Assembly (NCBI GenBank): GCA_039000515.1
Contig: JBCFYV010011172.1
Coordinates: 70,567,941-70,631,940 of the forward strand
Direction: 5' to 3'
Source: Timema cristinae
Lineage: Eukaryota; Arthropoda; Insecta; Phasmatodea; Timematidae
DNA: 64,000 bases
Both the position numbers and the translations under genes were made by a program. Below the pieces are notes generated by a model that saw nothing but the letters and a program-made list of their open reading frames with translations, was not told where the DNA came from and made no database searches. The stretch's first letter is position 1, and each line of letters opens with the position of its first letter. Below are positions 56,846 to 64,000 of this stretch, in pieces.

Positions 56846-57785
56846 AAGGTTTAGTTGGACCACTTTTTGTTGAATGTGCGCAGACATCTCAATCGACCAA
56901 CTGTCCAGTCGGTTGGTGCGCGCGGGGCCTAAGTCTTAAATTACATAAAGTTAGGGTTTTTCAGGAATCTGGAATGGAATACTATCACTAAGCCAATACT
57001 TATAGCTGTTAATTATCTGTACACTATTTGATGTGAAATTTAGAATAACTGTAATGGAATTCAATAATTTAGGGGGGAAATGTGGCCCCGTGGAATGTGA
57101 GGCCCGGGGTAATTCCCACCCCCTCCCCCCAGCAGCGGCAGGGGGGCTTACGTAAGACAGAGAAAGACGATCAAGAATGACGCAGTGACCCAGCCACCCA
57201 AATGGAAACATAATGATTACAAGTGTCGAGAAGTGGATTCAAGGACCTTGGTCATTATTTAATAATGGTTTAAAGTTTTTTATAACTGTAATAATTCATA
57301 TATTCGCTAATAATACTTTTTTTATGATTTCAATTAAGTGTAAATTAAAAAATATATGTATTTTTTCATTTTACATGTTTAGTACAATAAATTTAAATTC
57401 CATTTACAAGAGTAGTTATTGTTAATTATTTCGCGCTATTTATATTACATCTCTACGTTAATAATTACCCGCAATTTATAAACTGCATTGCAAATAATTG
57501 TTATTCCTGAGGACAATTTACAGCAAATATAACATAGGCAGACGCGGGTGAAGGGGTAGGAGAAGGAAGGGCTTTTACTTATTTTGCTTACAATGGGAGA
57601 AGGGGGCCAAAAATGTACTTACGTAACATTTGACCGAGAAAATAGCAGATAAATTTCTAATAGATATTGAATGTTTATCATAATATTATTATTATTATTA
57701 TTTAAAACAACTGACTGACTTTATAGTTCTAATAATAGAGCTAGCTAGATAAGTGAGACGCCACTCGGACCTACCTTACACTCCT

Positions 57786-58068
57786 TGTTAGGAATTGAAA
57801 TAAGGTTGAGGGACATGGAGCCAATGAATGTAGTAATATTAGTTGATCAAGAGGGCTGTGCAGTCTTCTAGCTTTTCTTGTTTTAGTGATGTTTATGTTT
57901 TGCTCATAGTTGTTTAAGTCTTTGGTTTTTATCTATGAAGTATTATTAAAGTCAACAATGCAATCATAGTTAAGACTCGGTAAACGTTGTTTATATTTTA
58001 TTTCACTTCTTTTGAAAAATAACTGTGTGATATTAATATTCTTGGCGGGTAGCCAAGTTTAATTTACA
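57786..58068 (+). repeat. Probable 5' LTR of the BEL/Pao element (right copy)
   Basis: Duplicate of 4734-5013 with TG...CA ends, followed by the same TGGCGACCGTGA leader. Confidence 0.55.
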
Positions 58069-58074
58069 TTTTAT

Positions 58075-59172
58075 GGCGACCGTGAAAGGAAAGTTGTGAT
58101 TTAAAAGCAAGAATTGTGAACTACATTCGAGTGTAGGCCTAATCATCAAAATTAAGAAGAAGGCTCGTGCTAAACTTGTGTTGCGGATTATAAACAAGGT
58201 AAATGTACAAGCTTGTTATTACCTCCTGGAGCAGAAGTTTACTGAATTAAATACAATAGACAAAGACATGCCCAACCTTTTGCTAGAAGCAGATTCAGCA
58301 TTGCTGGGTTTAGATGGAGAAAGTGAAGCTGCTGGCGAATGTATGTAAGAATAAATCTTTGAAGGCTATGAATGCGAGTGATTAAGATGCCACGAGTGTA
58401 AGTGCTTTAAGCTTCCAGAGATTGAACTAAAGAAGTTTGGAGGTGATATAAGGGATTGGTTGCAGTTCTGGAGTCAGTTCAAGAAGATTCATGAAGATTG
58501 TGATATCGTTCCAGAGGATTAATTCCAATACTTATTGAATGCAACACGAGATCGGGATCTTGTTGAAAGTTTCCCTCCAAATGGAGATAATTACTCTCTA
58601 GTGATTGATAGCTTGAAATAACGATTTGATCGCGATGATTTTATCATAGAAGTTTATTTTAGAGAGTTGCTAAAGCTATTAATACACAATGCATTGCAGC
58701 CATAAAGAGAATTGCTCTTTCCAAAATGGGACAAAATCAATTTCCCACTTTAAGCCCTTTGGGTACTTTCGGTTTACAACCGACAAGTGTGCACAAAGTT
58801 TTACCCCTTGGGGAGAGTCATGCACGCCAGAGGAAGTATTACGTCGTGGCAGAGGAACTCCAAAAACTTCAAAATCTACTTACTGGTACAGCACTTCCTG
58901 ACGGAGAAGGAACAATCAGAAGTAGGTTTTTTAGTGATATCATGGTTTTCATGAAGTGTGGGTGGAAGGGAAAAAAGGATTTCCCTTGCTGAAAACGGTT
59001 TTGGAGTAGGAGCGAACCATAGATCAACAAGAAAGAAGGAAAGGGCCCGTTTTTTAAAGGGACAGAAAATGACCTTTAATAAAAAGCGACACATAATGAA
59101 TTTTAAAGGATGCTGCTTTTTATGTTTGAGGACGGGGCACATTTCTAAGAGGGCAAAGCTAGTTTAAGGTGT
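58075..59172 (+). pseudogene. BEL/Pao gag remnant cut by an assembly gap (right copy)
   Basis: Same Gag (DUF1759-type) remnant as the left copy. The segment from 58700 is strongly altered by small changes compared with 5640-6115, and the sequence stops at the 100-N gap. The left copy keeps a better Pao-type reading (for example YPLVESC...EEVLRAWQRN), so the changes here look like sequence error. Confidence 0.8.
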
Positions 59173-59272
59173 NNNNNNNNNNNNNNNNNNNNNNNNNNNN
59201 NNNNNNNNNNNNNNNNNNNNNNNNNNNNNNNNNNNNNNNNNNNNNNNNNNNNNNNNNNNNNNNNNNNNNNNN
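59173..59272. other. Assembly gap (100 N)
   Basis: A run of exactly 100 N at the end of the right copy of the duplication. Confidence 1.
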
Positions 59273-59443
59273 AGGGAGATCCTGATCGTGTGTGTTGGGG
59301 TGGTTTTTCCTAAATAGTTTGCTCACTCTTCACACACGCAAATGTGGGTGCACTTCCTTAAAATTCAACCATACTTTTCCCTAACACACTAGTATAATTA
59401 GCACATGAGAAAATCCGAACGGGTAGTGAGGCGCAGTCCTAAA
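59273..59443 (+). mobile_element. SINE group II, 5' end lost in the gap
   Basis: AGGGAGATCCTGATCGTG, TTTTTCCTAAATAG, CACGCAAATGTGGG and tail AAATCCGAACGGGTAGTGAGGC. Confidence 0.8.
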
Positions 59444-59476
59444 ATAAAATAAAAAACAGGATTGGTCAGTTTGTAC

Positions 59477-60418
59477 CAGGGGTTCTCAAACTTTCTAGGC
59501 TCAAGGCATTATTGTGAAAGAGGTTAGCTTAGAATCGCATGGCACCCTTATTAGAATTTTCGAAAGCGTTTTGTTTTATAAAGTTTTATTCCTATTTCAA
59601 AGTGGAATATATCAGCATGGCATAGTAAACAATTAACAGTGCGTAATTGGCTAAGGCACCGGTATCGTGTTGAGCTGGACTGCTGAGGATGGAGAGAATG
59701 AGGTTCGAATCTCGGTTGGGTGAAATGGGAGGGTTCATAAATGGTTTTCCACTCTTCCTTCACGCAAATGCGGGTTCACTTCTATATATTCAACCTTCCC
59801 AATTCCTAACTCACTAGTGTAGTTAGTACATAAGCCTATAGCCCGAACGGGCAGTAAGACGTGGCGCTAAATAATATTAATGATAAAAAATTAAAAGTGT
59901 TTTAATTATTTAAAATAAAATAAATCTTTTTTATTTACCCCTACTGCCTTAATGATTTAATTGAAAAATATAAATAACAAAAAACTGAATGAAATACATA
60001 AATACAGTTATTAATTACAGTATATTAGTTTTTGAAATTAATAAACTAGCACAATGGCCTACCACAATGTGAGATCACTAAAAATGAATTATACAGTCAT
60101 CAGTAGGAAAACATTTATTATTAATGTGAAACTTGTACCATCCTCAAGAATTGGAAGTCCATTTCTTGCTTTTGATTTTGTTGTCCATTCTTCTTGTCAA
60201 ATTAAACTTTTAGTGCGAAGGTGTCTCGCATAGGTTGCCGTGAGACGTGCAATTTTGAAAAACAAGAACAGACAAAACTTTCTTCCATTTTATTATTTCC
60301 ATTATTTTGTGCTAAAATGTTTTCTTTATATTTTCTTTTTAATACTTTCTTAATATTTATTTCCCCTTGGAATATCACGGCACTCTAAGTACCGGAGCAC
60401 ACCGGTTGAGAACCCCTG
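59477..60418. mobile_element. hAT-like non-autonomous element with a SINE inside
   Basis: CAGGGGTTCTCAAACTTTC at the left is mirrored by CGGTTGAGAACCCCTG at the right, a well-known hAT-type terminus. The flanking octamers GTTTGTAC (59469-59476) and GTCTCGAC (60419-60426) match at 5 of 8 positions. The interior has no recognised transposase and contains a SINE at 59640-59872. Confidence 0.78.
59640..59872 (+). mobile_element. SINE group II, near full length
   Basis: GTGCGTAATTGGCTAAGGCACC, GAGGTTCGAATCTCGG (B-box), CACGCAAATGCGGG and tail TATAGCCCGAACGGGCAGTA AGACG. It is inserted in the hAT-like element. Confidence 0.85.
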
Positions 60419-60429
60419 GTCTCGACTGT

Positions 60430-61335
60430 TACAGACTATTCCCTGATTGATAACTCAAGAAACAAGCGAACAAATTCAAAGAAAAACAACTCTAGAAGCA
60501 GAAAAACAAATAGCTTTAGTATCATATAAACAACTGTGGAACAAGAGAAACGGAAGCAGCGAAACAACTCTAGACGCAGCTAAATAACTATAGAAGCGTG
60601 GAAATAACTATTAAAGCATAAAAACAAATCTAGAAGCAGTAAAACAAATGCTTTAGTATCATATAAACAACTGTGGAACAAGAGAAACGGAAGCAGAGAA
60701 ACAACTCTAGACGCAGCTAAATAACTATAGAAGCGTGGAAATAACTATTAAAGCATAAAAACAAATCTAGAAGCAGAAAACAAATAGCTTTAGTATCATA
60801 TAAACAACTGTGGAACAAGAGAAACGGAAGCAAGAACAACTCTAGACGCAGCTAAATAACTATAGAAGCGTGGAAATAACTATTAAAGCATAAATACAAA
60901 TCTAGAAGCAGAAAAACAAATAGCTTTAGTATCATATAAACAACTGTGAACAAGAGAAACGAAGCAGCGAAACAACTCTAGACGCAGCTAAATAACTATA
61001 GACGCGTGGAAATAACTATTAAAGCATAAAAACAAATCTAGAAGCAGAAAAACAAATAGCTTTAGTATCATATAAACAACTGTGGAACAAGAGAAACGGA
61101 AGCAGCGAAACAACTCTAGACGCAGCTAAATAACTATAGAAGCGTGGAAATAACTATTAAAGCATAAAAACAAATCTAGAAGCAGAAAAACAAATAGCTT
61201 TAGTATCATATAACATGTGGAACAGAGAAACGAAGCAGCGAAACAACTCTGACGCAGCTAAATAACTATAGAAGCGTGGAAAAACTATTAAAGATAAAAA
61301 CAAATCTATAAGCAAAAATAATTCTAGCTGCAGAA
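60430..61335. repeat. 137-bp tandem array, about 6.5 units
   Basis: CTTTAGTATCATATAAACAAC recurs at about 60514, 60651, 60788, 60924, 61060 and 61198. Units contain GAAACGGAAGCAGCGAAACA and GAAGCGTGGAAATAACTATT. Later units lose single bases. Sub-motifs like CTAGAAGCAG occur several times per unit, suggesting shorter ancestral repeats. Confidence 0.95.
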
Positions 61336-61339
61336 AGAC

Positions 61340-62450
61340 ATATTCTAGAAAAGGGAACAGCTCCAACCTACGATAACAGATTACAACTAGGTCACATTCA
61401 CACGAACAAAAAAACTAACATTCTCATTTGTACATGTAGTACTATGGTTATTATATTATTATTATTATTATTATTATTATTGTGTATGTGCCTGTCTGTA
61501 AAGGGACTGATGGACTTGTTAGTGGGGTCAACGAGCTTTAAATGATCTCTGAGCTCGAATGACCACGATAATATTTATAGAACAAGTGGCACCCATCCAT
61601 ACAACAGCTGTGAGTGTTTTACAATGTGAACGAGATATGTCCAGAGATCACACTTTATCAAGAGTCTGTGACAAACTTAAATAATTTAACAAATGTGTTC
61701 AGATAGTTCCCGGTAGTTCAAGAAAAAGTTATAAGCTTCGAATCCCTTTTGGTTACTTTAGGTACTAGCTCAGTCAATTGTTTTCAATTAGAGTTTTGAA
61801 TTTTCATCTTAAAAATAACATGAGCTTCCCACAAACATATATCAAAATAATCATATCCATGTCCAAGAGACTCAAAACGTGATACTCAAATAGCCATTGA
61901 CACGTAACCAACGCAGAATAGACCTGAAAAATAAAATATTATCATTTGTTTTTGATAACAAGACATGGTATGATACATTTTCAGCGTACGTACAAAGGCA
62001 ATCGCTCCTTGCCTGGCTTGGCTGATGAGAGGAAGGTCAAATTGCGAATCCCGGTGAAGTGACTTGTTTTTTTTTTAGAGCTAGCAATAATCTGGCAACT
62101 GCGCGCTCCATAAGAGCTGTACTGCAATTTAAGAGTGGGACGATCTATAGATCCATTAATCTTATTTTTTTTCTTGGCAGTTCCCTTTCAGCTTATACAT
62201 TCCTATAGCTTTCCATACTTTAAAATTTTCTTGTAAGTTCCTCTCCATATTATAGCTTTCTATAACCTCCGTGGGTTCGTATTTTACTTGTAAGTTTGAC
62301 CAATCTACATCTTTTTAAAACCCTTCCCTCTTCAATGAGTCTTGTAAGATTATCTGCCGTCTATATCATAATAATAAGCTACTCTACTTTTTGTTTGTAA
62401 GTTCCTCTCCAGTTCATCTCCTCCAACAAACTTCCCTGATACAAACTTTC
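61340..62450. other. No supported gene
   Basis: A (TTA)n run lies at 61451-61480. A possible SINE head fragment at 61985-62065 has TCGCTCCTTGCCTGGCTTGG and CAAATTGCGAATCCCGG. Nothing else was recognised. Confidence 0.45.
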
Positions 62451-62500
62451 TTCTCAAGTTTCTTTCCGTTCTTATCCCTCCCGTGTCTCTATCCTCCAGG

Positions 62501-62703
62501 ATGTTCCCACAGAAGGAGATGGCACTAACACATGTTCAGCAGTTACATATCTCCTTCACAGATGGCACCATTGTTCCTTCTTCCACACTCGTACTGCAAC
62601 TTCCAGGAAGTGAACAAGGAGCTGCTACTCATGAAGTAAAGCGTTCGTTCACTTACAGGGTCCGAGGTTGGTTCCTCGGCCAAATCAATCGCCTGAAAGG
62701 GTA
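62501..62703 (+). CDS. Possible exon, unrecognised
   Basis: A long pyrimidine-rich stretch (62380-62497) ends in TATCCTCCAG, a good acceptor. After it one frame is open for about 67 codons (FPQKEMALTHVQQLHISFTD ... VRGWFLGQINRLKG, stop at 62702). I do not recognise the protein and no donor or partner exon is evident. It could equally be a transposon leader or chance. Confidence 0.2.
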
Positions 62704-63074
62704 GGCTCGCCGTTTGGCCCCACGCTACGGCAGGTTGCCTTGACTTAAGGGGTTGTCACCGTTTGAGCATGATATTTTCAGGAAAGGGGAGATTAGCCCC
62801 ACCTCTCTCAGTGGAGCAGGGGGTCCAGGAAAATTTATAAAATTTAAGCCTTAGCAGTGGTATTTTGAGTTAATTATGTGTTAAAATAAATAAGATATAG
62901 AATAATAAACATGTTTAAAATGTATCCAACTTTATTAGTGTTTTTCAGTTAATTCCATCATTTCTGACGTGTTTTACGTCATTCCTTCACTCACTTTCAA
63001 TTCATCCTATATTAGTAGGAGAGATTTAAGCAAAGGTAACTACAGTAAATTTCATTTTAAAAATACCCCTTGTC

Positions 63075-63595
63075 CTTCCACTGCAGATAGCTGTTGATAG
63101 CTCTCCTCTCCTCACTGCAGATAGTTGTTGATAGACCTCCCCTCCTTCTCCTCTCACTGCAGATAGTTGTTGATAGCTCTCCTCCTCCTCTCCTCACTGC
63201 AGATAGTTGTTGATAGACCTCCCCTCCTTCTCCTCTCACTGCAGATAGTTGTTGATAGCTCTCCTCCTCCTCTCCTCACTGCAGATAGTTGTTGATAGAC
63301 CTCCCCTCCTTCTCCTCTCACTGCAGATAGTTGTTGATAGATCTCCTCCTCCTCTCCTCACTGCAGATAGTTGTTGATAGCTCTCCTCCTCCTCTCCCCA
63401 CTGCATATAGTTGTTGATAGACCTCCCCTCCTTCTCCTCTCACTGCAGATAGCTGTTATTAGCTCTCCTCCTTCTCCTCTCACTGCAGATAGTTGTTGAT
63501 AGCTCTCCTCCTCCTCTCCTCACTGCAGATAGTTGTTGATAGACCTCCCCTCCTTCTCCCACTGCAGATAGTTGTTGATAGCGCTCCTCCTCTTC
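63075..63595. repeat. 40/42-bp tandem array with a dimeric pattern
   Basis: CACTGCAGATAGTTGTTGAT is followed alternately by AGACCTCCCCTCCTTCTCCT and AGCTCTCCTCCTCCTCTCCT, giving an 82-bp higher-order unit in part of the array. There are about 13 units. Confidence 0.95.
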
Positions 63596-63599
63596 ACCA

Positions 63600-64000
63600 G
63601 CCAGTTATTTCTGTCTCGAGATGTGTGGGGTAGAACACAATTTTTGGCTCCGTACTTGTCAGAACTTGCATGATAGCAATTATTCTTTGGCAAAATGCAA
63701 GTACAAGTTATCATAATCTTTAATTATTTATGAATAAGTTTAAAAGCGATAGGCATTTGATTCGAATACTCCTCCCCCCCCCCGGTCAATATAATTGGAT
63801 TTAATAACTTTATGTTAATTGTTTTAAATCCAATCTCCTCTAAAGTGTTTGTGGTTTTGATCGTACTTGTCGCAACTTGCATGAGAAAGCAACTATTCTC
63901 TAAGTTACTTACATCAGAAATTAATTTTATTTTGGAATAAGTTTTCAATCCTTACTCGAATAATGTTACAAGTCTACTAAATCCAAACACCTCTAAAGTT
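63600..64000. other. No gene seen
   Basis: Two diverged copies of a segment with GTACTTGTCNNAACTTGCATGA (about 63650 and 63865) suggest a ~210-bp local duplication. Nothing coding. Confidence 0.5.

Larger units (their letters stand above)
53053..59172. repeat. Right copy of the ~6.1-kb duplicated segment
   Basis: Colinear with 1-6115. The last ~470 bases before the N gap (from about 58700) diverge much more from the left copy than the rest, with many small indels and base changes. That is the pattern of a poor-quality contig end. After the gap the sequence is an unrelated SINE, not the continuation seen at 6116. Confidence 0.95.

Overview
The window is nuclear DNA from an animal, most likely an arthropod and possibly an insect. 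The only recognisable host gene is an intron-containing NAD kinase on the minus strand. Everything else that can be named is mobile or tandem-repeat DNA: a BEL/Pao LTR retroelement, a PIF/Harbinger transposon with a MADF/BESS partner gene, several hAT remnants, a FLYWCH/MULE fragment, a LINE reverse-transcriptase remnant and at least three groups of tRNA-derived SINEs. The arthropod call is an inference from MADF/BESS, BEL/Pao, the LINE C-terminus and SINE style; no species is claimed. Three runs of exactly 100 N (16483-16582, 47208-47307, 59173-59272) show it is a scaffolded assembly.

Layout. 1-6115: a copy of the sequence that recurs at 53053-59172, holding two NAD kinase exons, the broken Harbinger/MADF element and the 5' part of a BEL/Pao element; the BEL/Pao remnant runs on to about 6735. 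7.85-9.73 kb: a 36-bp minisatellite. 10-25 kb: foldback elements, hAT remnants, SINEs, a LINE remnant and an iterated LTR-leader-like block. 25.5-28.5 kb: a 39-bp array, a FLYWCH/MULE fragment and an 83-bp array. 31-38 kb: SINEs, one possible orphan exon and a 29-bp minisatellite that seems to have grown out of a SINE head. 39.4-43.5 kb: a stretch bounded by a TTAA-flanked terminal inverted repeat pair. 44.6-45.1 kb: a long foldback carrying mirrored Harbinger transposase N-termini. 47.3-54.0 kb: six consecutive NAD kinase exons, with SINEs and a hAT-like element in the largest intron. 59-64 kb: a hAT-like element, a 137-bp array and a 40/42-bp array.

The NAD kinase exons at 53985-47328 join in frame, use GT-AG introns and carry the GGDGT and STPTGSTAY family motifs. 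The first coding exon(s) and the last exon are not found. The 1-6115 copy contains only the first two of these exons and differs from 53053-59172 mainly by one- or two-base indels. The second copy ends exactly at an N gap with degraded sequence beside it. A false (haplotig or gap-fill) duplication is therefore the simplest reading.

I found no undescribed multi-gene system. The most unusual signals are a minisatellite born inside a SINE A-box region, a foldback with opposed transposase 5' ends, an antisense MADF gene inside a transposase intron, two SINE families sharing one 3' tail, and an iterated primer-binding-site-like motif.
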